From Spiroplasma sabaudiense Ar-1343 (lineage in GTDB: Bacteria; Bacillota_I; Bacilli_A; Mycoplasmatales; Mycoplasmataceae), in contig NZ_CP006934.1 in assembly GCF_000565215.1 (NCBI RefSeq), positions 992,001 to 1,056,000 on the forward strand: 64,000 nt of DNA, written 5' to 3'. The translations under genes and the position numbers were made by a program. The notes below the pieces were generated by a model. The model ran no database searches. It was not told the DNA's origin and saw only the letters and a program-made list of their open reading frames with translations. Each line of letters starts with the position of its first letter. Position 1 is the first letter of the stretch. Positions 33,753-45,224 of this stretch are shown here, piece after piece.

Positions 33753-35654
33753 ATGAAAAAATTACTATCAATTTTAGCTGCTACTACGATGGTTGTTTCC
33801 GCTCCATTAAGTGTTGTTGCTTGTGGGGATGAGGGTGGCAAAATCGGTAAAGAGTTTGATTTTGAAGAAGCAAAAGCAGATTTCATGAGAGATGCCACAC
33901 AAGTTTATCAAAACAGTTTATCAAAAGACTTTGAAAAATATTTTTTTACAAGCCAAGAAGATATTGATGATGATCAAATCTTTGAAAGAATCTCAACATC
34001 TTATTTAAATGAGATTGTTGGATCGGGTTCTCCTATTAAAGTTATTGAACCAAATTCAAAGGAATTCAATGAAATATCAAAGGATTTGAAAAAGATTCCA
34101 AACCTAGATAATTTAAAAAAATCTGCTGATAGTCAAATTGTAAAAAATGTTAATTACAGATCATTACTGGTTGATGGAAAAAATCCTTTTGCAAATTCTG
34201 AAGTAGATTTTTTAACCATTTCTGTTTTAAAACTTGACGAAGATTTATTTTCAATTCAATTTAAAACAGAATCAACTTATGTTTTAAAGGATAAAACCGG
34301 AGAAGAAGCCTATGAAACTGTTAATTACATGTCTTCGATTACAATTTTTAAAGAAAGAAATGCTTCTCAAGAAATGAAAGAAATTTCTAAAAAAATAGAA
34401 GCTGAATTAAATTCAAAAGAATTTGCCAATTCATTTAATTTTGAAAGTGAAAGTGGTCAAGTTAACGAAAACGTTAAAAATTTAAGTAAAAGTTCTAATG
34501 TGGGAACAAAATTTGTTGAAGCCGGTAATAAAGTGAAAAGCACCAATGCAAATTGAAAAGACTATACTTTTAAAACCGATTCTCTAAAAGTTGAGTCAAG
34601 TGTTGATAAGTTTGTTCCAGCAAGTCCTAAAATGCGTTATTTAGAAGGCAAAGGCTATGGAGTTGAGAATTATAAAATTACAACATGGCCGAATTATCAT
34701 CCAGCTTTTACTTGAGGAACCACTGATGATGATTACTTAAACTTTTGAAATAATTTTGGAAGCAATAACTCCGAAGATAGTTTAAAGGATTTTCTTAATG
34801 CTTATCAAGTTTATGAGACAACAAACAAAAAATGGGTACATAAAGACAATATATCTAGGCCATTGAAGGCGACAGCTATAGAAAAAGACAACTCTTGAAC
34901 AACGTCATTTAATCCGTTTTTTAACCAAGATGGTAAGGACCCAATAATTTCAAATATTCAAAAAAATTCATCAAATTTTGCACTTTCTCAGACAACTAAC
35001 TTAAGCTCAAATACCGATGCCAAATTAATGGGAGTTTATGACTCAGAAGTCAAAGGGTTTAACTTGGAGTATAAATCGAAAATAACATCAAATACAGTTA
35101 AAATTGAAATGCCAAGCATCCAAATTGGGGTAAGGCAAAATGCAACCAAAGCAACTATTGATGTTCAAAAAGAATTTTTTGCGGCTCAATTTGCGTTCTT
35201 TAAACAACTTTATGGATATAACGACAATAATTCTACTTTTTCAAATTTTAATTTTTCAGTCCCTGAAAAATTTGATTCAGAAATAGAAGTTGATAAATTT
35301 TATGAAGCAGAGGACTTTTTTTCTGCAATGTTTGACGAAGCAAAAGCTAAGGTAATTGCCAAAAATCCTGAACATGAAAAATACATCAATCACTTTGCTG
35401 TATCAAATATTATAGATCAAAAAAATCAAGTTGAATATATAAAAATATCAAGAAATTTAGATTTATCATTTTATAATAGTGAAAAAACACCCCTAAAATC
35501 GTGATTCTTTTCCCCAGGTGCTTCTTATTTTAGCAAGGGTTCTTATGGTCCATCAAATATTATTGGAAAAATTGGATTTACTATGGCTACTGATTATGCA
35601 ATTGAAGGAAAACAACCAAAAGCTATTTATAGAGTTAAATTCAAAAGCTTTTAA
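33753..35654 (+). CDS. Paralogous mollicute lipoprotein, copy 6
   Basis: 633 residues, close relative of copy 5 in inverted orientation: 'FMRDATQVYQNSLSKDFEKYFF', 'KNVNYRSLLVDGKNPFANSE', 'IQIGVRQNATKATIDVQKEFF' and 'KVIAKNPEHEKYINHF'. The regions between these blocks have diverged (for example the segment 265-425, with several TGA-coded Trp). Signal peptide with VVACG lipobox; RBS AAAGGAG. Function unknown. Confidence 0.85.
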
Positions 35655-35714
35655 TAACATAAAATTTCAAAAACACAACAATCATTAATACAGTTATGAT
35701 TATAGTTTTTCACA

Positions 35715-35760
35715 AATTTCAAAAAAACTGACTTTTAAAGTCAGTTTTTTTGAAATTTTT
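35715..35760 (+). terminator. Terminator after lipoprotein copy 6
   Basis: 19-bp stem; arms begin AATTTCAAAAAAACTGACT and return AGTCAGTTTTTTTGAAATT. Confidence 0.9.
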
Positions 35761-36310
35761 TCTTGTAGATATCTGAAAACAGTTTATTAATAGGCAAATA
35801 CTTTTTTAAAAATCTGAATTTTTGATTATTTGAGGATGCAATTTCAAAGAATAATTCAGAAAAAATCATTACACATTAAGACCAAGGCAATCTGCATCTC
35901 TGAATTGATTACAAAAAAAACTTAAAAACAAATCCCTAGTAGCGTTAATTTCAATTTCCGGTAACTGGGTTGATAATTAAAATATAAAAATCTTAAGCAC
36001 CCAAAATATGAAATTAATTTACAAATATAAATTAATAGTTTGAAAGCGGATTTTAGAAAATAAAAGAATACATTGAATTCAATTACTACTGAAATTGGTG
36101 CACTCATTTATCGGAGTTAGTTATCGAATTAAAAATTCTTACTTCTTATTCCTACAAATCTCTAATTACATGTGTCACCTTCCAACAAATAGTAGATATT
36201 ATTTGACAATGGAAATTCTCACCTTATTAAAATAATTTTTTATAAAACTCCGATCTAGATATTATAAAAAAAGTATTTCGCATTAGCCTAAATACCCCTC
36301 TAATTTTGCA

Positions 36311-36378
36311 CAAAAAAAATCCCCTTACGAGTTAGGCATAACTATTAAAAAACAATTATGATTACGGAAGGGGATTTT
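36311..36378 (-). terminator. Terminator after lipoprotein copy 7
   Basis: Arms AAATCCCCTT and AAGGGGATTT separated by a long loop; on the minus strand a run of eight T follows GGGGA. Confidence 0.65.
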
Positions 36379-36444
36379 AATAACCATTGGAAATTGTTTT
36401 GTTTCCTGAAGGTTATTTTTTAAAGATTAGTATTTGTTATTTTA

Positions 36445-38277
36445 TTAATTTCTAAATGATCAAGATCCATTTTTAATAGCTCCGAAATTAAATGCTAGTC
36501 TGATACTTCCTCACTGGTTTGATGTGAAAGGTTCTTCTCCTTTTGAATAGAAATAACTTCTTGGATTAATATATTTAATATCATATTCACTTTTATCTCC
36601 GGCTGCTAATGAAAAACTTCAGTCGCTTTTAACATGTACATATTTACCTGGACCGAAATAAAAACCATGAAGATGTTTATTATATTCTGGATTATCTTTT
36701 ACAATAGATTCCCTTGCATCATCATAAATAGCTTGGAAAACTTCTTGTGCATCGTAGTAAGCATTGGTTTTAATGTCATCGCGAATACTTCTAGGCAATG
36801 AAATTATTCTTTTTGTTACTGAAGAGTTATTGTCGCTAAAACCATTTATTTTTCTCATTAATGCAATTTGGGCTCTGAAATAATCTTCTAAAACTTCTTT
36901 TAAATCTCTTGTCACATTCTGTTTTACAGCAATTTTTTGAGTTGGTAACTCAATGGAAACGGTTTTCCCTGATGTAATTTTAGATTCATATGAAATAGAA
37001 AGCCCAGAAACGTTTGCCTCGTGAACTCCTAGAAGATATTTATCAGTGTTACTTGCATAATCTGTGCTTTCGTCGATTCTTATCTCTCAAGCAATTTCTC
37101 TTACATCGTTAATAGAACCACCAGTATTACTAAAAGGGTTAATAAATCGGTTGAATCCTGATTCTATATACTTCAAAGTGCTAGGCACCGTCGACATTTC
37201 TGGTCTAATTGCGATATCTTTACCAAAAAGTGATGTTAAATCCTCTTCTTTTTGAGCCATGTAAAATTTAATAAATTCGTCGATTTCTGATTTGCTACCA
37301 TTTCTCATTATTTGGTTAAATTTATTCTCAATTCCAGCATCTGAAGGATTAGCCCCTCATTCATTCCACATTCCTGTTGTATCCCCTCAGGTTCTACCAG
37401 GTATTGGAGCTATAAATCTATCAAGATTTGATTCTGCCTTCATTTTTTTATTATCAAAAGTATAATCTTTTCAATCGGTATTTGAATCAATAGTTTCTTT
37501 TCCAAGTTTTTCAAAATTGTTTTTTATTTCGGTGCTTTGATCAATCAATTTAGAAGCTTCTAATAAATCACCAGAATCTGACTTTATTGAAAAACTATTT
37601 GCCCAAGTTGGGGTTTGAACTCTTCTTTCAACATCTTTGGCCATTGCATTCATTCTGTCTGCTGTCGCCTTTTCACTAAAAATAGTAATCGAACCATTGT
37701 ATTTGACATTGTTATAAGCAACATCCCCAGACGCATCAACTGTTTGGTAAGTTGATTCTGTTCTAAATTGCATTGAACAAACATCTTCGTCTAACTTATA
37801 TAATTGAATTGAGGCAACTTTAATTTCACTTGTCTCAAAAGGGTTTTGATTACCATTTACTAAAAGTTGTTTGTAGTTGACATTTTTAACAACTTTATTG
37901 TTTGTATCTTTAGTTAATTTATCCTTATTTGGCAATTTTTCTAAATCACTGGCCATCTTTTTAAAATTATCTGATTTAACATCCACAATTTTTGAGTCTT
38001 TACCGTCCAATTCTTTTTTTAACAATTCTAAAGAAATATTGTCAAATAATTTTTTACTTTGAATATCTTCATCATTTGTAAAAAAATAATCAGAGAAGTC
38101 TTCGGCTAAATTTTCCTGATAAATAGAACTTAAAATACCCATCAACGCATTATTGGCAGTATTAAAATCTCAATTTGGATCTAGAACATCTCCAGTTCCA
38201 TCCCCACAAGCAACAACACTCAATGGAGCGGAAACAACCATCGTAGTAGCAGCTAAAATTGATAGTAATTTTTTCAT
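36445..38277 (-). CDS. Paralogous mollicute lipoprotein, copy 7
   Basis: 610 residues. It has the same signal peptide as copies 5 and 6 but a diverged body: 'GILSSIYQENLAEDFSDYFFTNDED', 'KNVNYKQLLVNGNQNPFETSE', 'YNNVKYNGSITIFSE', 'RAQIALMRKINGFSDNNSSV'. RBS AAAGGAG with the same leader. Function unknown. Confidence 0.84.
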
Positions 38278-38487
38278 ATTTGTTTCTCCTTTATTAATAA
38301 ATGTTAATTAAAAATTATTAATTCACAAGTATTGTGAAATTAAGAAAAATACCAAATTTAAACAAAATTAATTTCAATTTAACAAACTCAGAGACAAATT
38401 TTTAAAAGTTTGTTTTATTTTTGTCGCTCTATCGAGCTTCTAGGCAATTATTTGTTTGGAATTCCATTACTTTTACTACAATCCATA

Positions 38488-38532
38488 TTAAAAAGCCCCA
38501 AAGACACTAAAACAGTGTCTTTGGGGCTTTTA
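38488..38532 (-). terminator. Terminator of the mreB array's last gene
   Basis: Long stem AAAAGCCCCAAAGACAC / GTGTCTTTGGGGCTTTT, then TTTTTAAT on the minus strand. Confidence 0.9.
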
Positions 38533-38544
38533 TTTTAAACTATA

Positions 38545-39597
38545 TTACATAAATTTATTAATTTCTTTTAGGTTACGGCCGTTTTTACCGTAAAAACCAT
38601 TTTCCAATTTATTAAAAATGATTTTTTCATAATCTTTGGCTCCATTAATTACAGTCATTAGTGGGTCTTTGGCAATTTTACAAGGAATTGAAAAAATATC
38701 ACTAAAGTATTTTTCAACATTTCTAATTAATGCTCCCCCACCACAAATTGTGATTCCATATTTAATAATATCTCCAGCTAATTCTGGTGGAGTTGCTTCT
38801 AATAACTCGATAAACAAGTCAGTGATTTTACTAAAAGAGTTTATTAAAACGTTGCGAATTTCTTCAGCTGAAACCACAGCCTCTTTTGGTAATCCAGAAA
38901 CAACGTCACGTCCAAAAACTGACATACTTCTTTCAGCATTGTATTTTCCAAGTGATCCAATTTGAATTTTAATATTTTCAGCAGATTTATCACCAATGTT
39001 AACGTTATACTCTGAGCGAATGTATTTTTTAATATCATCATCAAATGATGTTCCTGCGGCTTTAATTGATCTTGAAGTAATAATTTCCCCAGAAGCAATA
39101 ATTGCAACATCAGTAGTTCCCCCACCAATATCAATCGCTACACTTCCTCTTGGTAGCGTAATGTTTAGTCCAGCTCCGATTGCTGCAAGTTTAATTTCTT
39201 CTTCTACAACAACCATGTCTGCTCCTAAATCCATAGCAACCTTTTTCAAAGCATCACGTTCTAGTTCGGTCACTCCACTTGGACAAGCTAAAAGAACAAC
39301 AGAATTTTTTCAAATATCCATCATTTTTAGTTTACCAAAAATATTTTTTAGTAAATCTTTTGCTGCATCCATGTCGGCAATAATTCCGTCCTTGATCGGA
39401 ACAACCATTCTTGTATTATCATTTGTTTTTCCAACCATCTCATAAGCTTCATGACCTAAGGCGATTAAAGAATTGTTTAAGTTATCATAGGCCATAATTG
39501 AAGGTTCATTATAAACGATTCCTTTTTTACCAACATAAGCTAAAACGTTTGATGTTCCTAAATCAAGAGCTATAAATTGTTTTTCTTCTATTTTCAT
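38545..39597 (-). CDS. mreB: MreB actin homologue (paralogue A)
   Basis: 350 residues. Actin-fold ATPase motifs: phosphate-1 ALDLGTSNVLAYV, VVEEEIKLAAIGAG, phosphate-2 AIDIGGGTTDVAI, adenosine GITICGGGALIRNVE. MreB polymers form the cytoskeletal ribbon that shapes and propels spiroplasmas. It groups by sequence with the paralogues at 41949, 43067 and 55924 (all share LACPSGVTELER or a close form). It lies 2.3 kb downstream of the others in the array, separated by two RIP-like genes on the other strand. I cannot assign a definite mreB number. Confidence 0.95.
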
Positions 39598-39610
39598 TTT
39601 TTCTCCTACA

Positions 39611-39637
39611 TCTATTTAATCTTCGAGAAGAAATAGA
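39611..39637 (-). promoter_or_regulatory. Leader hairpin of mreB A
   Basis: Inverted repeat TCTATTT...AAATAGA with inner CTTC/GAAG pairing, directly upstream of the AGGAG RBS. Similar-position inverted repeats precede other mreB genes here. Confidence 0.5.
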
Positions 39638-40121
39638 CTATATAATTTTAATATAAATTACGATGATATGCTACTATTTTTTAGTCTTATTGCGATAATG
39701 CGTGGTTAGATAAATATTATTAGTGTTATTTTACAAGATTTATGAACTAAAATTTAACTTAAAAAAATCTTTTGTAAAAATATAGTTATAAAGTTATATT
39801 CGTTAAATTATAAAAAATTAAATTAAAAACTTAATTATGTTAAGCAGTATTTAAAAAATAAAAATCGACTGGTTGGAAAATGAAAACATTTATTTTCAAC
39901 AATAGTTAATTGGTTTCTTTTGCAAACCGCAATAGTTGAAGTGAAACTTTTCTATATTATATTTTTTTTGGCTTACACAATTTAAAACTATATATAGAAT
40001 TACTTGAATAATTAATAAAAAGTGAAATAATTATTATGACTATTACTTTTAAAAAATTAATCATTAATCATACTAAATATATTCTTTTATGAAATCAATC
40101 CTATTAAGTAACTTTAACGGC

Positions 40122-40133
40122 GGTTGGGTGGGT
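40122..40133 (+). other. G-rich motif before RIP gene
   Basis: GGTTGGGTGGGT, striking in this AT-rich sequence. A longer relative occurs at 59153-59167 upstream of another secreted protein. It could form a G-quadruplex; unproven. Confidence 0.4.
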
Positions 40134-40154
40134 ATGAGAAAAGGAGAAAATTTT

Positions 40155-40946
40155 ATGAAGTTTTTATTTAGCATGCTTTCAGCATCGTTCTTAGGTATTT
40201 CCTCATTAAATTTAGCAATTCCAGTAATTAAAGACAAAGAAATTAATAATAGGGACACATTTTTATTGAATATGAATTTGAACGGAACTTATGATGTTGC
40301 ATCCCAAATCAAATCAAATGTTGCCAGGTTAATGGTAAGCGGTATCACAGAAAACACCAGCATAAAAAATCATCAAGGTGAAGCAATAGGTACACTGACT
40401 GATAGAGGTTCTCAAAAATTTGATTTGATTACTGTTAGTATATATCTAGAAACCGGCAAAAGGGCTGTTCTAATTCTAAATCCTGAAGATTTAGAATTAC
40501 AAGGTTTCATTCAACTTGATTCAAACGATACGCAATTTAAGTATGTTTATTTTTCAAATGCAAAAATTAAAAACATAGGAACAACATATGTAGAAAACTT
40601 ATACTACACTAATTATTATTCTGATTTAATAGGAGATGCAGAATTTATAGTAACAAGAGATTCAATGGCACACGCTTTCAATAGTATCGCTAATTATTCA
40701 GGTAACCCACTAATTATGAAAAAGCATCTGGTTGCTGCAATGCTTGTAACAACTGAATCATTTAGATTTTTCAAAATGGCTGACCGAGTAGGTCAAATTT
40801 GAAATTATGAAGCAGGATATGACTGACAAATCCAAAAAAAACTTTATTTAAATAACTGAGGTAAATGATCAGATGAATTTCATGAAAGCAATTTTGAAAA
40901 TGCCAAGGAAAACTTAAGTGTCTTAAAAAAAATTAGCCCAAATTAA
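40155..40946 (+). CDS. Secreted ribosome-inactivating protein (RIP)-like toxin 1
   Basis: 263 residues. Start ATG 40155 (RBS AAGGAG) gives a signal peptide MKFLFSMLSASFLGIS.... The body matches the ricin A-chain fold signature: YYSDLIGDAEFIVTRDSMAHA (ricin GNYDRLEQ...), active-site helix AAMLVTTESFRFFKM (ricin QMISEAARF) with Glu201 and Arg204, and YLNNWGKWSDEF (ricin ENSWGRLS) with Trp235. RIPs remove one adenine from the sarcin-ricin loop of 28S rRNA. Spiroplasma RIPs are known to protect insects against nematodes and wasps. The residue at the first ricin active-site Tyr position appears to be Glu or Leu (DLELQGF), so activity may be reduced. Confidence 0.87.
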
Positions 40947-40994
40947 TAAATATTTTTATTAAATGAATTTTAACCAATCAAAGAAGGAGTTTAT

Positions 40995-41792
40995 ATGAAA
41001 ATTTTAATTAGCTTATTGTCAATATTCACGGTGGGACATTCTGCAATTTCAGCTTTAACTCAACCAGTGGCAACCAATCAAATTGAAAAACAAAATCGAG
41101 TAGTAACAGAATTACAAATCAATTTTGATGATGACGAACCTGTGGATTGCCAAATAGTGTCAAACGTTTTAAGATTAAGAGATAACGAAATTACTAGAAC
41201 CACTGGAGTACAAAATAGTATTGGACAAGAAATTGACCTGCTGACAGGATTTGCTAGCAATCGAGTTGAATTTATAAATCTGACAGGAAGAATGGCCAAT
41301 GGCCAATCTTATAGATTAATAATGAATCCAGATACCTTATATATTGATGGAATTGTGGCCCCAATTCCAACTGGTGGAGGAGATCGATATTATTATTTCA
41401 ATGACTCAGTTATTACTAGCATTCCAAATACAACAGCAATTGGATTTGGTTTTCCAGGTAACTACAATAATTTAATAGGCTCACAACAATTAATTATTTC
41501 CAGAAATTCGTTGGAGAACGCTTTTTATGAAATAATTAAATTTAATGGGGTTAGCAATGATAGAGTAAAAAAAGCACTAGTTCAAATTATATTCGCAACT
41601 TCTGAAGCAATGCGATTTTTCAATTTTGCTTACTTAACCAGACTTATTTGAATCGAGGGAGGTTACATCAACTGACAAACCCAAATAAGACCGGATGCTA
41701 CTAGATGGGGAGACATATCAGATGCTTTCTTAGATGGCTATGAAGATGAAGCAAAAGAAAAAATAGCAGTTTTGAAAGCTCCAAGATCGTAA
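40995..41792 (+). CDS. Secreted ribosome-inactivating protein (RIP)-like toxin 2
   Basis: 265 residues, 48 nt after toxin 1; RBS AAGGAG. Signal peptide MKILISLLSIFTVGHSAISA. All expected RIP active-site residues can be placed: Tyr116 (DTLYIDG), Tyr157 (GNYNNLIG), Glu204 and Arg207 in IFATSEAMRFFNF, and Trp238 in DATRWGDISDAF. Identity to toxin 1 is moderate and concentrated in these motifs, so the pair is an old duplication. Predicted rRNA N-glycosidase acting on eukaryotic ribosomes; targets could be host cells or host parasites. Confidence in the family is high; activity is inferred. Confidence 0.9.
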
Positions 41793-41826
41793 TCAAAACT
41801 TAAAAAAATATTTTCTTTAATAATTT

Positions 41827-41856
41827 TAATCCGGTTGTTAACTTAATCGGATTTTT
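41827..41856 (+). terminator. Terminator of the RIP operon
   Basis: AATCCG...CGGATT stem then TTTTTT, 35 nt after the second RIP stop. Confidence 0.75.
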
Positions 41857-41910
41857 TAATTTTAAAATTTAAGAAACACAATCGACTTTTTGCAATACAA
41901 TATTTTTACA

Positions 41911-41942
41911 TAAAAAAACCGACCCAATTGGGTCGGTTTTAA
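41911..41942 (-). terminator. Terminator of mreB B
   Basis: Stem AAAACCGACCC-AATT-GGGTCGGTTTT, followed by T-rich sequence on the minus strand, 8 nt from the mreB B stop. Confidence 0.9.
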
Positions 41943-41948
41943 TAGTTT

Positions 41949-42980
41949 TTAAAAGAAGTCTTTCATTCTTGTTTTTTTGTACATTCCGTTTTCCAAACGT
42001 CTTTCAACTGTTTTTTGGAATAATTTTGTTCCTTCAATAACACAATTTAATGGATCGGGTGCAATTTTTGCTGGTATTTGGAAGATGTCATAGAAGTATT
42101 TTTCAACATTTCTAATTAATGCTCCCCCACCACAAATTGTGATTCCCAATTTCATAATATCTCCAGCTAATTCTGGTGGAGTTGCTTCTAAAACCTCAAT
42201 TAATAAATCAGTAATTTTACTAAATGCATTTAGTAAAACGTTACGAACTTCATCTGAAGTAATTCGTGCTTCTTTTGGTAATCCAGAAACAATGTCACGC
42301 CCATAAATTTGCATTACACGTTCTCCTGGATATTTAACCAATGATCCGATTTGTTTTTTAAGATTTTCGGCAGTTTTTTCTCCGATTGAAATATTGTATT
42401 CTGAACGAACATATTTTTGGATTTCCATATCAAATGAAGTTCCAGCAACACGGATTGATTTTGAAACAACAACTTCACCAGATGAGATTAGCGCCACATC
42501 AGTAGTTCCCCCACCGATGTCTAACACTAAGTGACCTCTTGGTAAGTCAATGTTTAATCCGGCTCCAATTGCAGCCATTTTAACTTCTTCTTCAACTAAT
42601 ACTATTTCTGCTCCCATTGACATAGCAACTTTTTTCAAAGCATCACGTTCTAATTCAGTTACTCCACTTGGACAAGCCAATAGGACAATAGAATTTTTTC
42701 ATGAATTTGTCATTCGTAATCTAGCAAAAATACTTTTTAGTAAATCTGAGGTTGCTTCTAAGTCTGAGATAACTCCATCACGAATTGGAATAACCATACG
42801 GATTCCTTCGTGAGTTTTACCAACCATTTCGTAAGCATCGTTTCCTAATGCCACTAGTGAGTTAGTATAGTTATCATAGGCCATAATTGAGGGTTCGTTA
42901 TAAACGATTCCCTGTCCAGCAACATAAGCTAAAACGTTTGATGTTCCTAAATCTAATGAAATAAACACATTTTCGTTCAT
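41949..42980 (-). CDS. mreB: MreB actin homologue (paralogue B)
   Basis: 343 residues: FISLDLGTSNVLAYVAGQG, VEEEVKMAAIGAG, LDIGGGTTDVALI, GITICGGGALIRN. RBS AAAGGAG. It is highly similar to paralogue C just upstream, so a tandem duplicate. A terminator-like hairpin and an inverted repeat lie between C and B, so B may have its own promoter or be read through at a lower level. Confidence 0.95.
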
Positions 42981-43000
42981 TTTTATTTCTCCTTTAATTT

Positions 43001-43018
43001 GATTCTTAGTTAAGAATC
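43001..43018 (-). promoter_or_regulatory. Leader inverted repeat of mreB B
   Basis: Perfect 8-2-8 dyad GATTCTTA-GT-TAAGAATC, 8 nt upstream of the AAAGGAG RBS. Confidence 0.5.
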
Positions 43019-43021
43019 TAT

Positions 43022-43058
43022 TTTAATAAAAAACAACAAGTTTTGTTATCTTGTTGTT
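43022..43058 (-). terminator. Terminator between mreB C and B
   Basis: Stem AACAACAAG / CTTGTTGTT followed by TTTTTTATT on the minus strand, 9 nt past the mreB C stop. Confidence 0.75.
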
Positions 43059-43066
43059 GGTTTGAA

Positions 43067-44110
43067 TTAGAAAGAAAGAAAACTTTTTTCGTCTTTAGGA
43101 TATAGACCGTTTTCTAAACGTCTTCTTACTGTTTTTTCGAATAGCTTAGTACCATCAATAACACAATTTAATGGATCTTTGGCAGTTCTAGCAGGAATTT
43201 GGAAGATATCAATGAAATATCTTTCAATATTTCTAATCATTGCTCCCCCTCCACAAATAGTGATACCATTTCTCATGATATCTCCAGCTAATTCTGGTGG
43301 AGTTTCCTCTAATAATTCAATTAATAAATCAGTAATTTTACTAAATGAATTTAGTAAAACGTTACGAATTTCTTCTGAAGTAATTCGTGCTTCTTTTGGT
43401 AATCCAGAAACAATGTCACGTCCATAAACTTGCATTGCTCTTTCAGCTGGGTACTTAACAAGTGATCCAATTTCTTTTTTCACGTTTTCAGCACTTTTTC
43501 TACCAACTGAGATGTTATATTCTGAACGAATATATTTACGAATTTCTTCGTCAAAGAAGTTTCCAGCATTTTTAAGTGATTTTGAAACAACAATTTCTCC
43601 AGCAGAGATAATTGCCACATCAGTAGTTCCCCCACCGATGTCTAACACTAAGTTACCCATTGGTAAGTCAATGTTAATTCCAGCTCCTAAAGCAGCCATT
43701 TTAGCTTCTTCTTCAATTAATACTAATCCAGCTCCCATATCTTTGGCAACCATTTTTAATGCTTCACGTTCCAATTCAGTAACTCCACTTGGACAAGCCA
43801 ATAGAACAACTGAGTTTTTTCATGAATTCATCATTTGTAATCTTCCAAAAATATGTTTTAAAAGATCTGATGCAGCTTCTAAGTCTGCGATAACTCCATC
43901 AACTAATGGAGTTACCATTCTAATACCTTCGTGAGTTTTTCCAGCCATTTCATAAGCTTCGATTCCAAGACAAATTAATTCATTTGTATTAACATCGTAA
44001 GCCATTAATGATGGTTGGTTATAAACTACTCCTTGACCAGCAACATAAGCTAAAATGTTTGATGTTCCTAAGTCAAGGGAAATAAAGGCCGCGCTATCTG
44101 GTTTAATCAT
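43067..44110 (-). CDS. mreB: MreB actin homologue (paralogue C)
   Basis: 347 residues: FISLDLGTSNILAYVAGQG, LIEEEAKMAALGAG, LDIGGGTTDVAII, GITICGGGAMIRN. RBS AGGAGAG. It starts 46 nt after the stop of paralogue D, so the two are probably cotranscribed. Catalytic motifs are all intact. Role as in other MreB proteins: filament formation under the membrane for cell helicity and motility. Confidence 0.95.
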
Positions 44111-44156
44111 ATTTTCTCTCCTTTTTCAATTTTCTTAATTTAAATTTAAAATGGGA

Positions 44157-45203
44157 TTAATATGAAACTTCAGAGTGATTTCTTTGCGCTTTAATAATTT
44201 CAAAAATTTCAGATTCGAATTTTTTAGTTCCGTTAATTACGGCTAGTAATGGTTGTTCACCAATTTTTGTTGGTAATTGTAGAGTATCTGCGAAGTATTT
44301 ATCAATACCTTTGATTAATGCTCCCCCACCACATAAAGTAATACCGTTTCTGAAAATATCTCCAGCTAATTCTGGTGGAGTATCTTCTAATACTTGAACA
44401 GTTAAGTCAATAATTCTTGATACTGGTACTTTTAATACTTCACGGATTTCTTCTGGTGTAATTTCGATTTCTCTTGGTAATCCTGAAACAACGTCACGTC
44501 CATAAACTTTCATACGTCTTTCGTCTGGGTATTTTGATAATGACCCGATATTAACTTTGATTGATTCAGCAGTTTTTGATCCAATTTCTAGACCATATTG
44601 TGAACGGATGAATTTTTGACATTCATCATTTAAGTAGTTCCCTGCAACTTTAATAGATTTTGATAAAACGATATCTCCTGATGCAAGAACTGCAATATCA
44701 GTAGTTCCCCCACCCATATCAACGATTAGGTTTCCAGTTGGAGCGTAAATATTTACCCCTCCACCAAGTGCAGCCATTTTAACTTCTTCTTCAACGAATA
44801 CTTGAACAGCTCCTAAGTTCATTGCAATTTTTTTAAGAGCAGTTTTTTCTAATTCAGTAATTACTGAAGGACATGCTAATAACATAATTGAGTTTTTTAG
44901 AGTTTTTGCAATTCTTAATTTTGCAAAGATGTATCTTAATTGTGCTTCGGTTGCACGAATATCAGTAATAACTCCATCAACCATTGGTCTTACGACACGG
45001 ATTGTTTTGTTTCCTTTACCGATCATTTTGTAGGCTTCTTCCCCTACGGCAACGATTTTGTTTTCTTTAATTCTATATGCTACGATTGAAGGTTCGTTAT
45101 AAACGATTCCTTGTCCTGTGATATAAACTAGAGTGTTAGCAGTACCTAAATCCATTGATACGAATGTAGGTCTATTGCTTTTTTTAGTAGCTGCTAATGC
45201 CAT
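44157..45203 (-). CDS. mreB: MreB actin homologue (paralogue D, MreB2/5 group)
   Basis: 348 residues: VSMDLGTANTLVYITGQG, FVEEEVKMAALGGG (Glu140), VDMGGGTTDIAVL (Thr167/168), GITLCGGGALIKGID. It differs from A, B, C and F by LACPSVITELEKTALKK in place of CPSGVTELER, and resembles what I recall of the MreB2/MreB5 group of Spiroplasma. RBS AAAGGAG. First gene of the D-C(-B) array. Confidence 0.95.
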   Translation of the reverse strand: MALAATKKSNRPTFVSMDLGTANTLVYITGQGIVYNEPSIVAYRIKENKIVAVGEEAYKMIGKGNKTIRVVRPMVDGVITDIRATEAQLRYIFAKLRIAKTLKNSIMLLACPSVITELEKTALKKIAMNLGAVQVFVEEEVKMAALGGGVNIYAPTGNLIVDMGGGTTDIAVLASGDIVLSKSIKVAGNYLNDECQKFIRSQYGLEIGSKTAESIKVNIGSLSKYPDERRMKVYGRDVVSGLPREIEITPEEIREVLKVPVSRIIDLTVQVLEDTPPELAGDIFRNGITLCGGGALIKGIDKYFADTLQLPTKIGEQPLLAVINGTKKFESEIFEIIKAQRNHSEVSY

Positions 45204-45224
45204 TTGATAATCTCCTTTATTTCT

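Larger units (their letters stand above)
35655..36444. other. Gene-free spacer between convergent lipoprotein genes
   Basis: 790 bp holding the terminators of both flanking genes and otherwise no frame or element that I recognise. Confidence 0.6.
39598..40154. other. Divergent regulatory spacer
   Basis: 557 bp between mreB A and the first RIP gene. Contains the mreB leader hairpin at one end and a G-rich motif plus RBS of the RIP gene at the other; no gene seen. Confidence 0.6.
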
